NCBI RefSeq assembly: GCF_964355755.1
Contig: NC_092678.1
Span: 14,544,922-14,608,921, forward strand
DNA length: 64,000 nt
Direction of reading: 5' to 3'
Origin: Antedon mediterranea
Lineage: Eukaryota; Echinodermata; Crinoidea; Comatulida; Antedonidae
How positions within the stretch are numbered: position 1 is the stretch's first letter; the number at the start of each line of letters is the position of its first letter. The position numbers and the translations under genes were made by a program. The notes under the pieces were generated by a model. That model ran no database searches. It saw nothing but the letters and a program-made list of their open reading frames with translations, and had not been told where the DNA came from. Of the stretch, positions 22,572-34,275 are shown piece by piece.

Positions 22572-23515
22572 CGCGATTTTTTTTTTCGTACATAAGTTGG
22601 GGACCCCTTCATGAAACGTCACAAAATAAACATGAATAATTCATCAGTTAAATTTGTTGTTCCGTGTGCACCCAAGCGTATAGCAACAAGAAGTGATTAC
22701 ACAACTGCGATACGATACTTTCTACAGTAGGCCTAGGATTATATGTCAATTCACGTGATTGCCTTCGCGCACTCTTCTTCACACAAAATGTCTCGAGTCG
22801 AGGCTAATCGACAGCTAGGCAAGTACGGCAAGACATTAAACTAAGTAGTAATTCATTGGACATAGCCCAAAGAAAGCTTAGACCCACAAGAATAAAGAAT
22901 GTGTATAATTTGTGTACTGTATTTTTTTAATTCTGCTATTTTATTATCAAACAATATGCATGTACTCAAAGGAACTTTAAAAATGCGCGTATATGAACAC
23001 ATGAGATGGGAAGATTTGACCCACGAGAATAAAAAATGTATTTTTGTGTAATGTTTATTGTTTAATTTTGCTGACTTATTACTCGGATTGTGTCATACCA
23101 AAGATAGTTTAACTATCTTTGGTCATACCTAACACACACACGTCATGCACACCCACACAGCTACTACTAGAATAGACATGGGTTTAGAGACTAATAATTA
23201 CGCCTAATAGTATTAATAGAAACTATAGTTTTAACACGTAATTCTTTAGTAAAAAATTATATTAAAAACACCATAAACTAAAGGCTGATTATTTCGACAA
23301 TCCACACAAAACGCCGCTATTCTTCTATGAAATCGCACGCCGCAACAACAGCGGAGGATAGGCCTAGAATCGTACCGCACTTGTGTAATCACTTCTTGTT
23401 GCTATACGCTTGGGTGCACACGGAACAAGAAAATTTAACTGATGAATTATTCATGTTTATTTTGTGACGTTTCATGAGGGGGGTCCCCAACTTATGTACG
23501 AAAAAAAAAATCGCG
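22572..23515. mobile_element. 944-base long-TIR transposon, non-autonomous
   Basis: Inverted ends of about 145 bases (22572-22717 and 23371-23515) begin CGCGATTTTTTTTT and include GTACATAAGTTGGGG and AAGCGTATAGCAACAAGAAG. The flanks are GCCTGGT at 22565-22571 and 23516-23522, a 7-base duplication (8 if GGCCTGGT is counted with a one-base shift). Inside is a direct duplication around GACCCACRAGAATAAA (about 22881 and 23021). No transposase is encoded. Confidence 0.8.
23098..23122. repeat. Perfect 12-base inverted repeat
   Basis: CCAAAGATAGTT, one base, AACTATCTTTGG. It lies in the middle of the long-TIR transposon and could form a short hairpin. Confidence 0.9.
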
Positions 23516-23522
23516 GCCTGGT

Positions 23523-24890
23523 CAACATAATCTATGCCTAGATTATTACAGTAATTAAAAAGTACATTATTACAGAGATTTTTTTGTTGTTGCAGAAATC
23601 AAAGTTATGTGTATAGAAAGTAGTACTCGTATTAAAAACTAAGCAGGTTGTACTGACCGCAAACTGGCAGGATATTTTGAATATTTTTTGTTCATTTTCC
23701 ACGAACTGGAGACAAAGACACGACCCTTTTATTTAAAATTTATTTGGATAGACCTCCATGTAAATTCATTAAAGGCTATATGATTGTTTTATATTTTAAT
23801 AATGTGATAGTAGAAAACCATTGTGCATAATGAGGACTATGAATTTAATATTCACTTTCATTCTCATCTTTTTAACATTTTATTTATAATGCTGGTAATG
23901 AATTAACTATTGAAAAGGTCATGTTTCCACTTATCTCAAATGTTGGCACCCACCTCTAACCTTGGTAGAACTGACTGTGTTCTACATGAGTACATAATAG
24001 TAGTATTTCCACCATACTACTTCAACCTGGTAATTGAATAAATTTCATTGGGGTAACATTTAAACTAATTATCACCTTTAACATAAAGTATCCTCCTGAA
24101 ACATGTATTTGTACTGTACTTCATCTAATATCCATTACTTAATACTAATTTATGTGATTTATGTCTAACTTCAGGAATGATCTGAGGCTAGAAGAACGAA
24201 TTTCTGTACACATATAAAAAATAGACCAATTTGTTCCTAATAATTTAACCCCTAGGTTGATAACTAACAAAGAAATTATTGAAATTATGTTCTCACAATA
24301 TATATAGGTGTACTTTATCTACATATGCATGCTGCTGTACTTGTTTTTAACCGCATAATGGCATTGAAAACAAGAATGTTTTATAATTATTATAGGTTAT
24401 TTCCAAATATTAAAGGTCTGAAACAGAAACTAAATGTTACCAAACTATGTTTTTGAAAATCTCTATGATATATTATAATAATATGAACATAATATTAAAT
24501 TATATTGATAATCATCATGTCCTTATAAATTCATTTATATTTCTTTTGTGTAATATAGTTCATATATTATGTATTAAATAAATTGGTAAGGCCCTATACT
24601 GTTTATATTTAAGGAAAGTTTATATACACTATTATTTTATGCCTACCAATATTAGTATTAATTGTTTATGTAACTATTTTGTCTATAATTGCATTGATTT
24701 TTTGTATATATAGGCCAATGGCATTAATGTTTTTCTCAAAGCAAATTAGCCTAATAATGCCATATTTAGACACATAATTCATTGATTTCTGATATTCTGT
24801 ACTTGTGTATGCATTACTAAAATAGTACTTCAATGCACAAATAATTACTTACCTCAGAAAAAATCGAAGATTCCAAAGGTTTCACTTCCG
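23523..24890. other. Non-coding AT-rich stretch, nothing recognised
   Basis: No frame, repeat structure or terminal signature is supported in this stretch. Confidence 0.45.
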
Positions 24891-24894
24891 CCGT

Positions 24895-25195
24895 GGCATT
24901 CTGTAATTTGCTGTGGTGTTCCACTATTAATTTGCCGTGGTGCTTCAATACTAATTTGCCGTGGTGTTTCATTTTTAAGTTGCCCTGGTATTTTTGTTAA
25001 ATTGCCGCGATGTTTTATTTTTAATTTGCCGTGATGTTTTATTTTTAATTTGCCGTGGCTTTTTTCAAATTGCCGTGGCTTTTTTCAAATTGCCGTGGCT
25101 TTTTTCAAATTGCCGTGGCTTTTTTCAAATTGCCGTGACTTTTTTTGAAAAAATTGCCGTGATTTTTTTTGAAAGTTGCCGTGACACTTATAGGC
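24895..25195. repeat. Tandem repeat built on TTGCCGTGG
   Basis: TTGCCGTGG recurs about a dozen times. The first part has units of about 25-30 bases (ending GTGTTTCAT or GATGTTTTATT), and the second (25047-25140) has four to five near-identical 20-base units TTGCCGTGGCTTTTTTCAAA. The open frame across it is an artefact of the repetition. Confidence 0.85.
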
Positions 25196-25379
25196 CACCG
25201 TATCAATATGCTATTGGGTTCTTAATGTAATTACTAAGTAGGCCTAGTATTTATTAATTAATGTCATCAAAACTCGTATTAGTGTAGATTCATTTTACGA
25301 TTATGAGAGCCTGTGTGAAAGTATTAGCTCGCGGTTTGTAAATGTAAATTGTATTATATTGTCACGCATCAGTGAGCTG

Positions 25380-26411
25380 ACTTTACCGAATACCGAAGAG
25401 AGTCGATTGAGTCCGAAACGAACCGATGGAGGAACTCTCGTACGGAAAAAAAATCGCATCCGGTTTCCTTAACATATTCTTCCCGAATTCCACTATCATT
25501 ATCTTGATTTCCATTATTTTCATTCATTAATATTCTCGGTTCTCGTCCATATCCTCTTTTATTTTTCTTGATCTTGTTTTGTTGTGTTATTAATGTCAAG
25601 AGCCTTACAAGCTTCATCCAGAAATTTCTCCACAAGACCTCTCGCTCAGTTGTGGTAAAGTTTGTTCCGCCTTCATACAGCATATGCTGGCTATCATAAT
25701 CTTTGGAATAAACACTTTTATTACTTTTTCTTTCAAATTAAAACTCTTCTAAAACCTTTGATCTGGTTTTTTGAAATTAAAATCTCTTCTTTAAGATTTC
25801 TTTTTTCATTTTCTTGTTTCAATTTAATTTCATCTAATCTTATTTTTTGTCTTTCTTTAAGTGTTTTTGTTTAACAAAAGCTCCGCCTTTCTTCGTTTCT
25901 CTCTCATTTCCAACATGGATGATGATTTAGATTTAACTGATGATTTGAGTTAGAAGATGTGTTGGATTGATGAGTTGAATTTGGTTTAGATAACTTGGAT
26001 ATAGATGACTTTGATTTCGACAATGCCATGGACAATCTGGGATCCAAAGCTGCCACTGCAGGTGACTTTGTGCCGAACCAATTATCAACCTTTACTTTAA
26101 CATTGGTAACCCACATATCCTTTTCCTCGTACCATTCTTCTAAGTATGCCTTCATCTCATCTTTAGTTAAAATTGCGCAACATAGATCGTGGATATTTAA
26201 AAATATTTCATACACTTTCATCCAATTAACTTTTCTAACAAAATCAAAATCTGAATTTTCAAAAATCAATTCTTTAATTTTAACAGAAACAACTTTGACA
26301 CTTCTCTATGCTTCTCCAAGCTTCTTGAACGTAATTTCTTTTGCATACTCAGAACCCTTAGGCGTAAGCTTCTTGGACCTCACTGGCCTATCAGATGTTT
26401 CAGACATCATA
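25380..26411 (-). pseudogene. Gag-like N-terminal relic, probably BEL/Pao type
   Basis: On the minus strand a possible start at 26411 reads MMSETSDRPVRSKKLTPKG. After one stop there is a 121-codon frame (26269-25904) with WMKVYEIFLNIHDLCCAIL and KAYLEEWYEEKDMWVTNVKV, then Lys/Glu-rich, coiled-coil-like sequence and a last frame to 25380. A basic R-x-LTPKG start and a long charged helical stretch are usual for BEL/Pao gag N-termini. Frameshifts interrupt it. It could belong to another retroelement group or be a degraded host gene. Confidence 0.4.
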
Positions 26412-28320
26412 ACATCTTAATCTGCTAACAAATTCGTTCCAGCAACACAGTAAACTTATACTTCTTATGTATTCAATTCCTTTCCAGTTGATCAAAGCTG
26501 TCTTCTATAATTCCTTCTTATAAACGTTGTTAATAATGTTCTGGCCTATTCAATAATTTTAAGCACACTGTTAATGCGAATCTTTTAATGTCCATTCATA
26601 AACCGATTAACTAGAAACAACAAAAATATCTCTCAGTAATAAGACAATAGCAAACAATAATAATAAAGTTACACAAACTAATTAATAATAATGCCTCATA
26701 ATTCAGGCTAGATAATAACTAAATACACTTTAAACATAAACAGGTGAGTATACATATAGGCTGTAAACAATTGCAAATTAAGGTGTGGCCCAAATGACCA
26801 CCATAACAAATATAAATACAGTATAAATACATCAATAAAGGTAATAAACTTAAAACTCGCCAAAGATTGTGCTAACCACTTTGTACCAGAACATATAGGC
26901 ATATATTGCCATCTACTATAGTTGAACACAGCTATACTAATACTACTATTCTTGTGAGGACACATCCACCTAGCATCTCATTTTCTTTTAAATGATCAAA
27001 CTCTCAAGTTATCTCAAACTTTCAGATTTTTTTTACTCCATTAAACCAAGCCAATGGAGTATGTGTATTTATGTTTTCAGTTGTTACATTATATAACAGT
27101 ATTTCATTTACCTTCGCCAAGGAAGTATATGTAATCGATCGCGTGTGTGTGTTTGTTACTTGCCTTGGAAATTTGCCAAGTATGTTGATCTGTTCGGTTT
27201 GTGTGTTTGTTGTTTGTTTGTTTGCCATCGTTCTAGCGCTTACAATTTTGTTTCCAACAACTTTAAATTACTACCACTAGAGTTTTAGCTCGCTTCGCTC
27301 GCTCCCCCTTCAGGAAGTGTAGACGATGGTTCTCGGAATGATAATGTTCTCCTTGTACATTTTCTGTTGGTTACCACTATTGAAAATGCTTGACATTCGT
27401 AAAACTACTGTTTCACAGGGTCGTAAATGATTAATAACATTTTAAAGTACAGTGTTTATTGTTTGGTAGGGCCCTTATAGGCGGAGTTTGAGAGGCGGAG
27501 TTCATTTGAGGGAGGTGCTTATTCGAGGGATATATGTTAATTTGTTTAGTTTTAATAAAATGGTAACATTTATAATCAAATGAAATCCTCTAATAGATAT
27601 GAAAAGTGGTAAATTGTAGATAACAGTGCGATGAATTCTACTACAAATAGTATAATTGTGTTATTATAAATATGGATGGACGTTTATTAGATAGTTGGGT
27701 TGGTGGGAGGGGGATTATTATTCAAAGTGATGTTTTATTGGAGAAGCTTTTATTCAAATAAATACCATCCTAATAATTATTATTACATTATTTAATTTAA
27801 ACCTCTTTTGAAACTAACTGCGGTGACACAGTGGGCCCAAGAAAGTAGACATTACGGCTTGCAACATGGGCAGACATCTCGTTACTAACAGGACACAGAT
27901 AGCTATCGGGATTTCACTTGATTTTAAACAAAATATCTGTTTGTCATGTACTGTAACCTGCAGTCTTGTTAGGTGGTCAAGCTTAAAGTATTTTACTTAT
28001 TTGACCTCCTTTCACACTTCTTTGTTGTACAAGTATCTCTATATATTTTGTTTAAATTAGTTTGATTACCTTAATGTTTCACATAACTTGTATTATTTTT
28101 GAAGTGTGATAAAAATTGAATAAAAGAAAGAAAAAAAATCATCAAATCTCTCTATGTAATTTTATAATACTATTCCCCACAATATATTCCGATTCTTTAT
28201 GGCGTATATTTAATTTGATCTTTATTAATTTGCAGTATAATTTTATTTTTTAACTACTGTACCTTCACACGCGCGGTCCGTTCCTAAAATAAACAAAAAA
28301 CTGAAATGGCTATGACTAAT
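26412..28320. other. Non-coding stretch with dispersed-repeat traces
   Basis: A segment at about 27001-27100 (GATCAAACT, CTCAAG, TTTCAG, then TGTTTTCAGTTGTTACATTA) recurs around a SINE at 53858-54205. TTTGCCAAGTATGTTGATC and a (GTTT)n run at 27170-27225 recur near 41620 and 29280. TTTAGCTCGCTTCGCTCGCT lies at 27282-27303. No gene is supported. Confidence 0.4.
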
Positions 28321-28327
28321 GGCCAAC

Positions 28328-28766
28328 TTAAGCTCCAGTACTACTATCTGTTTTTTCTTCCGTCTTCCAAAGGGACACTGTATTGATTGATGGGAAGTTC
28401 CTGTTTCCAGTCACCTTTAGGGTCAAATCAATTATTTTAACTGCTCCCTTGTGTATAAAAGAGAGAAAATAGTTGAAACCAGATTGTTGGAAGATGAACT
28501 CATCGTAAACCAGGAAATTATTTGACCGCAAAGAATTGAAATTTTGTTGAAAATCTACTGTTGAACTCATGAATTAGTTAAGTTAAAAACTCTTTATAAT
28601 TATTTATCTGCCTAAGATAGAAATATGGAACAATAGCGTCGAACTGAAAACTAATGTTATCAAATCTACGTTTCGCGGTACATCTGAGATAGATAATGTA
28701 GGTATCCAAGGGGGAGATTTGTACTGAAGTTTTTCCATTGTGCTCGCCTATGTCAGAATTAACCAT
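28328..28766 (-). other. Two adjacent short minus-strand frames, unrecognised
   Basis: Frames of 62 codons (28766-28578) and 80 codons (28570-28328) follow each other eight bases apart. The first begins MVNSDIGEHNGKTSVQ, the second MSSTVDFQQNFNSL. Neither resembles a family I know. No TATA box, splice sites or codon pattern argue strongly for expression. They could be a degraded transposon protein or chance frames. Confidence 0.2.
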
Positions 28767-28854
28767 AATTTATATATAGATACATGTCGCTTGGTGCAAG
28801 GACGACACTGCCCAATTTTGGTGAAAATACGGACCACGGTCCCAATTCTAGACC

Positions 28855-29000
28855 AGTGCCGGTGAGCAGTCTTAAAGTAACAAGTAAATTAATATAATTG
28901 CATTTTCTAGAGAACTACTGGTTCACAAAATGTCATGTTTGTTCAAGAGGCAAGAGTTATAATTTGTGACTTTTACTTTTAATTTGTTTTTTTAAATTAA
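28855..29000. repeat. Dispersed repeat, copy 1 (see 41380 and 42720)
   Basis: The series GCCGGTGAGCAGTCTTAAAG, AACTACTGGTTCA and GGCAAGAGTTATAATTTGTG also appears at about 41865-41985 and 42776-42885 in the same order. Family unknown; no coding content. Confidence 0.6.
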
Positions 29001-29046
29001 AGGTTTAATGTACATTGTTTTTCATTCCTTTAGCGTTTACAATTTT

Positions 29047-29206
29047 TTTTTCTCTTTTGTGAGGTTCACTCACCTTTTATTTCATTTCAAAACATAATTT
29101 GATAAATAAACAATTTTATTATGTTTATATATTATCTTTTTAAATATATACCATTTTCATTCTTAGACATAAAGTTTCCCATTACACCTTAAATAAAACT
29201 CTGCAA
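29047..29206 (-). mobile_element. Short 5'-truncated retroinsertion with 3' hairpin
   Basis: The insert is flanked by a 12-base duplication, GTTTACAATTTT (29035-29046 and 29207-29218). On the minus strand it ends with a hairpin (GTGAG, loop, CTCAC in plus-strand reading at about 29060-29074), then an A-run. The end structure is shared with inserts at 33299 and 33685, the latter carrying Tx1-like LINE coding sequence. Confidence 0.7.
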
Positions 29207-29803
29207 GTTTACAATTTTGATTCAAATAACGCTACGGTCCCAATTCTGCACAAATGTTAAGAATTGTTTTCAGACCTGCTAGTGCGAAGGCTAATCTGTT
29301 TGTTTGTTCTGTTTGTTTGTTTGTCTGTTTTATTGTTTGTTTATTTGTCATCATTCTAGCGCTCACAATTTTCATAATTAGATTTATTGTACCATACCAG
29401 TGATCGGAATGTTGTTGTAAACACTTGGACTGTCTAAGAAACATTTCTTCTTTACAAATTCAATCCATTATTACATTTAACAACCAGACTAAGAATCTTT
29501 TATCCGTTATTTTCCTTACATCTGTATACTTTGCTTAATTTGTATAAGCCTCTTGATTGATTTTACATAATCATTTTACAATAGCGTTTTCAGGAGTCTG
29601 TTCTCACATAATTGCATTGTCATAAGATGTTTAAACCACTTAACCCATTTATTCACCTTTGTTTTATTGTTACCCCCCAATTCTTAACTTGTTTCTTTAT
29701 ATTTACGTTCTTGTACTTTTCTGTTTTTACGTAACATTACCAGGCATCTTTTATTACATACTATTGAATAAACTGATCACATTATTTACCACTAGATATT
29801 CTC

Positions 29804-31507
29804 ATGGATCATTTTGACAATATAGATGCATTCCCATTTAATCACATTATTGATAATGATGAATTCTTGCATGTCATTCACAAAATGAACTTTTACAATG
29901 AACGTTTATTAAACTTAAAAGCCACTAATCCCCATAAATGGCACCAAGGCGTGCAGATGTTAGCTAATAAAACTAAACCCCAACCACTTATTAGTGTTGA
30001 GGATATTCCGCAGGATGACTATCATGGTATAAGTAATTTTGTAAACAACCATTTTGCTATAACTTCCCAAAGCAGACCTAGTATTGATTTATGTAAGCTC
30101 CCTACGTATTTACCTGCTAATAAACCCCCTAATGTAAAAGAATGGGAAATGTACAATCAATTAAGAAAAGTTAAAGTAAATAAGTCCCCGGGCCCTGATA
30201 ATGTGCCTAACAGATTAATAAGAGATTTTGCATGCGAACTAAGCATCCCTATGACTAATATCTTAAATGCCTCCGTCAGTGAGGGTCATGTCCCAACTAT
30301 GTGGAAGGATGCTATTGTTACTCCGGTTCCCAAAGAAAATGGTTGTACTAGGGTTGGCAAATTTCGACCAATCTCACTTACATGTATCCTAGCTAAGGTA
30401 GCTGAGGTCTTCAATAAAAAATGGCTCTTAATAGATATCGAGAAAAATCTTGATAACAACCAATATGGTTGCCGTAAACACTTTTCTACAACCCATAATT
30501 TGGTTGATCTACTAAATGTATTCTATGAAGGTAGTAACATTCCCAAATCTGTTGGTCAGTTAGATTTAACTGACTTTAGTAAAGCATTCGATTGTGTTGA
30601 ACACACAATAGCAGTTTCTAAATTAGTAACACTTGGTTGTAGACCTGAAATTGTACCGTGGTTAATTAGCTTTTTGTCAAACAGAACCCAACAAGTACGC
30701 TATAAATCCACCTTATCAATGAGTGTTAATCTAACATGTGGCGTCCCTCAAGGTACACTCCTTGGGCCTATGATCTTTCTTGCTCTAATTAATGATGCCA
30801 TGCAAGACTCGCTATGTAAAACTTGGAAATATGTAGATGATTTGTGCATAGATCAGATAGTAAAAAAGGATGTAATTTCCTCAATTCAGAATGATGTTGC
30901 TTTACTGAATGTATGGTCTAATGAAAACAAACTAAAACTTAACCCAACTAAATGTAAAACTATGTATTTTAACTTTAAAAGAAATCAATATGAACATGAA
31001 CCCCTTTTCATTGGTAATGCTACAATTGAAATCGTTAATGAAACTAAGTTACTAGGTTTATGGATACAAGCTAACCTCAAATGGGACCGTAATGTTAAAG
31101 AAATTGTATCCAAAGCCAGCAGACGTCTGCATATATTATGTAGATTAAGAAAGTTCAATCTTCCGAAATTTGATCTTGTAGATGTATTTAATAGTTACAT
31201 AAAACCAAGTGTTGAATATGCTGTCCCAGTATGGCATTCTAGTCTCACTAAGAAACAAAGTGATATAATAGAATCTGTCCAAAAAAGGGCTTGCAGAATA
31301 ATATTGTGTAATGACTACATATGTTATGACCAAGCACTCAATGATCTTTCTTTAGACACTTTATCTGATAGAAGGCGTAATCTATGCTATAAGTTTGCTC
31401 TGAATTGTTCAAAAAGTATTCATTTTGGAAAATGGTTTCCAGTGAAGAATGTAAGTAACATGAAACTAAGACGTGTAAAGTATCAACAACCCAAATGCAG
31501 AGTTTAA
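29804..31507 (+). CDS. LINE reverse transcriptase, unbroken 567-codon frame
   Basis: The frame runs from ATG at 29804 to TAA without interruption. Motifs in order: NKSPGPDNVPNRLIRDFA (about residues 126-143), VTPVPKENG, KFRPISLTCILAKVAEVF, QLDLTDFSKAFDCVEHTIAV, TCGVPQGTLLGPMIF, and the catalytic box KYVDDLCI. A thumb region follows (ETKLLGLWIQANLKWDRN), then a C-terminal part ending in a basic tail. This is a whole LINE-type RT that copies its own RNA at the insertion site. The endonuclease domain normally upstream is not visible in 29219-29803, so the copy is probably 5'-truncated although the remaining frame is intact. Such intactness suggests a fairly recent insertion. The clade is unclear: jockey/CR1-like superfamily by motif style. 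Confidence 0.85.
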   Translation: MDHFDNIDAFPFNHIIDNDEFLHVIHKMNFYNERLLNLKATNPHKWHQGVQMLANKTKPQPLISVEDIPQDDYHGISNFVNNHFAITSQSRPSIDLCKLPTYLPANKPPNVKEWEMYNQLRKVKVNKSPGPDNVPNRLIRDFACELSIPMTNILNASVSEGHVPTMWKDAIVTPVPKENGCTRVGKFRPISLTCILAKVAEVFNKKWLLIDIEKNLDNNQYGCRKHFSTTHNLVDLLNVFYEGSNIPKSVGQLDLTDFSKAFDCVEHTIAVSKLVTLGCRPEIVPWLISFLSNRTQQVRYKSTLSMSVNLTCGVPQGTLLGPMIFLALINDAMQDSLCKTWKYVDDLCIDQIVKKDVISSIQNDVALLNVWSNENKLKLNPTKCKTMYFNFKRNQYEHEPLFIGNATIEIVNETKLLGLWIQANLKWDRNVKEIVSKASRRLHILCRLRKFNLPKFDLVDVFNSYIKPSVEYAVPVWHSSLTKKQSDIIESVQKRACRIILCNDYICYDQALNDLSLDTLSDRRRNLCYKFALNCSKSIHFGKWFPVKNVSNMKLRRVKYQQPKCRV

Positions 31508-31790
31508 AGATATAGAAAAAGTGCAATACCATACCTTGTCTCGCTTCTAAATGAATAATCAGTATATATCACCCAGTACAGCTTTGCGATTCTTATTGAT
31601 GCTTTTAGGTGTTTTTTTTTCTTTTTTAATATTTTAAGCTAAACTTTTTGAATGTTCCTGTATTGTATTTCTTGTGTAAATTGCCTCCTTTTTTATATAT
31701 TATTATCATTGGTTTTATACTTTTATACAAATTTTAATATTGAACAAATGTAAATATCTTTGTAATGAAATGAAATAAAAAAAAAAATTA
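31508..31790 (+). other. 3' untranslated region and A-tail of the preceding LINE
   Basis: Non-coding sequence after the stop, ending GAAATGAAATAAAAAAAAAAA at about 31768-31788, which marks the 3' end of the retrotransposon. Another LINE begins within 50 bases. Confidence 0.6.
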
Positions 31791-31833
31791 CTTTTGTGAC
31801 GATAGAATTGACTTTGATAGATTTAATTCTTTA

Positions 31834-33284
31834 ATGTTTAACCCTTTTGGTATTAATTTTAAAGATGTTATTAATGACAACGATGCCCAATTATTTTCCG
31901 AAAATATTGACTCCTGTGCCTATGAATATATCGATAGCCTTAACAACAAATATTCAACACAAGATTATTCATTTAGTATCTTTCACTTATACACACGCAG
32001 TCTTGTTAAACATTTTAACGATATCAATGTATGCGTAGGTTCTATTAACCATGAATTCTCAGCACTATGCTTCACCGAAACTTTTTTTAATCATAATACG
32101 CCCTTTTCCTTTTATAATATTCCCAATTATAACCTCTTGCATGTTCCACGAGCTGATAGACCATGAGGAGGCGTTGCCATTTACCTACATCAGAGATTTA
32201 AATATATTCTTCGCCCGGATTTATAATTTATCATTACTAATGGTTCGGAATCTCTTTTCATTGAAATCGATTCACAACCCAAAAACATAATCCTTGGAGA
32301 AGTATATCGTTTGCCTGAATTATCCATTAACACATTTAATAAAGATATCTCTAATTTAATTGACACAATTAATAATGAGAAAAAACAGCATATATTTCTG
32401 GAGACTTTAATATTAACTTGTTAAATTCGAAAACACACAAAGGAACTTTAATCGACAATATTTTTTGTAATAATCTATACGATAACATTTCTTCCGGAAT
32501 TCTTTATTCTGACATCTCGGATCACTTTCCTGTTTTCTTGTTAATACATAATTCAAAATATATATACATAAAAAAAGTCAATGATATTTCAATTTCTGCC
32601 TTAAGTAATGATTTGTCAAATTTTGACTGGACTATTATTTATAACTCCAATGAACCCAATGAGGCATACGCATTATACAAGGACATATTTAGTACATTAT
32701 ATAATAACAACATTAAAACCACTCGTTCCAGACGCAATATTCGGAAAGAAAAAAAACCTTGGATAACTAAAGACTTAATTAAATCTATCGACAAAAAACA
32801 CAAATTATATAAAACATTTCTTGTATCTAAAAAGCAAAAGGACAAAGATAAATATGTTAAATATCGAAATGTACTTACCAAAATCCTTCGTACTGCCCAA
32901 ATGAATTACTTCAGTGACAAATTTGAATTCCATAAAAATAACATCCAAAAAACCTGGCAAACAATAAATGGAGTCCTTGGCAAGAAATCTCGTAAACCGT
33001 TTCCTTCTCACTTTATTAACAATGACATTGAATTAAATACAAACTGCAAACAAATTGCAACTGAATTCAATAATTATTTTACTAATATAGGGCCAAATTT
33101 AGTTAACAAAATACATGTGTCGGATAATGATAATTATACTTCTACCCTACCTCGTCCATGTGTCCACTCTCTCTTTCTTAGTCCAGTAACCGAACATGAA
33201 GTTGTCAGTATAATAAATCTACTGGGTTTGATGGGATTTCCAATAAAATTATTAAACATGTTTCTAATTTTATATCCAAACCCT
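31834..33284 (+). pseudogene. CR1-like LINE, endonuclease and pre-RT region, broken
   Basis: Plus frames in shifting registers read ALCFTETFF, then (after a stop at 32164) GGVAIYLHQRF, LGEVYRLPELSINTFN and GTLIDNIFCNN with SDISDHFPVF. These are the ordered blocks of a CR1/jockey-type endonuclease. The frame 32418-33287 then covers the spacer to RT (KKPWITKDLIKSIDKKHKLY, INGVLGKKSRKPFPSHFINN). Several frameshifts make it dead. The element continues at 33502-33669 and 38770-40020 around two insertions. Confidence 0.8.
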
Positions 33285-33298
33285 TAACTCACATTTTT

Positions 33299-33487
33299 TT
33301 TTTTTATCTTATGTGGGTTCATCCCACTTTTATTTCCATACCACTGTTCTCTTTGCATATATTTTTCACTATACACTATACATATCATTATATTTACAAT
33401 GTTTGTTTAATCATCTGTTTACATATACTTATTTAAATAGTTTTATTCATTTGTTTACATATTATCACATTGATTACATAGCTTACA
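33299..33487 (-). mobile_element. Short 5'-truncated retroinsertion with 3' hairpin
   Basis: The insert sits in the CR1-like LINE between duplicated TAACTCACATTTTT sequences (33285-33298 and 33488-33501). Next to the T-run is a hairpin, GTGGG-TTCAT-CCCAC (about 33313-33327). The remainder is AT-rich and non-coding. End structure as at 29047 and 33685. Confidence 0.75.
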
Positions 33488-33501
33488 TAACTCACATTTT
33501 T

Positions 33502-33669
33502 AATATTTCTTTTCAAACCGGTATTTTTCATGATTCTTTTAAAATAGCTAAAGTCATCCCTATCTACAAGAAAGAAGATCCTCATCATTTCAATAACTAC
33601 AGACCAATCTCCCTACTTCCTTGTTTCTCAAAATTAATTGAAAATATAATGCATAATCGAATTTTTTCC
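33502..33669 (+). pseudogene. CR1-like LINE, start of reverse transcriptase (middle piece)
   Basis: The frame reads FQTGIFHDSFKIAKVIPIYK, then NNYRPISLLPCFSKLIENIM, the first RT blocks. It is cut at the 15-base duplicated target TTTTTAACTAAACAT. The next RT block resumes at 38770 on the far side of a 5.07-kb insertion. Confidence 0.8.
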
Positions 33670-33839
33670 TTTTTAACTAAACATTTTTTTTTCTCTTTTG
33701 TGGCGTTAACCACTATTTATTCATTTCATTTCATCAACAGATTAATACAATTATTTATAATAATAATAATAACTATTCATTGTTATTCTTACTTTTGTTT
33801 GGTTTATATATATATATATATCTAATGTGGTATAATGGT

Positions 33840-33911
33840 TATCTAGTGGTCTAATGGTTAGGACATCTGCATATCAAGCAGGCGGTCCTAGTTCGAGTCT
33901 CGGTTGGGGCG
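33840..33911 (+). tRNA. tRNA-like pseudogene, AUC anticodon (array 1, copy 1)
   Basis: D arm, anticodon arm (loop ATATCAA) and T loop match the other copies, but the acceptor strand reads TATCTAG instead of GCCCCAG and one T-stem pair is lost. It is the truncated left end of the array. Confidence 0.55.
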
Positions 33912-34203
33912 ACTTTTTCTCATTCTCACAGATTTCCTCATCTTTATCGTTTCAAATTAATTAATTAAATTTCAGTATAACACTGGGCGGTTTAGAATTA
34001 ATGTTCTTTGCCTCTTGTGTTTATATATATAAAAGTATCTCTTCGGAGATTCCGCCTCGTGAATAAAAATACTGAAAGATGAGGGCGTATCAATATGATC
34101 TCTGTTGCGCGTGCGTACAACTGAGGACTAGTGCTGTTCCGCCGTACCACGCCGAGAATGTTAAAGAGTCGTTATCCAATCGAGTTCGAACAATACCATG
34201 AAA

Positions 34204-34275
34204 GCCCCAGTGGTCTAATGGTTAGGACATCTGCATATCAAGCAGGCGGTCCGAGTTCGAGTCTCGGTTGGGGCG
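34204..34275 (+). tRNA. tRNA-like gene, AUC anticodon (array 1, copy 2)
   Basis: The 72 bases fold into a full cloverleaf: acceptor GCCCCAG with TTGGGGC, D arm GTCT/GGAC, anticodon stem TCTGC/GCAGG, T stem CCGAG/CTCGG. Box A (TGGTCTAATGG) and box B (GAGTTCGAGTC) are present, and a TTTTT terminator follows three bases after the discriminator G. The anticodon loop ATATCAA gives AUC, which would read the Asp codon GAU. The D-arm sequence resembles tRNA-Glu. A34 in an Asp tRNA is highly unusual, so it may be a tRNA-derived repeat instead of a decoding tRNA. Confidence 0.7.
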
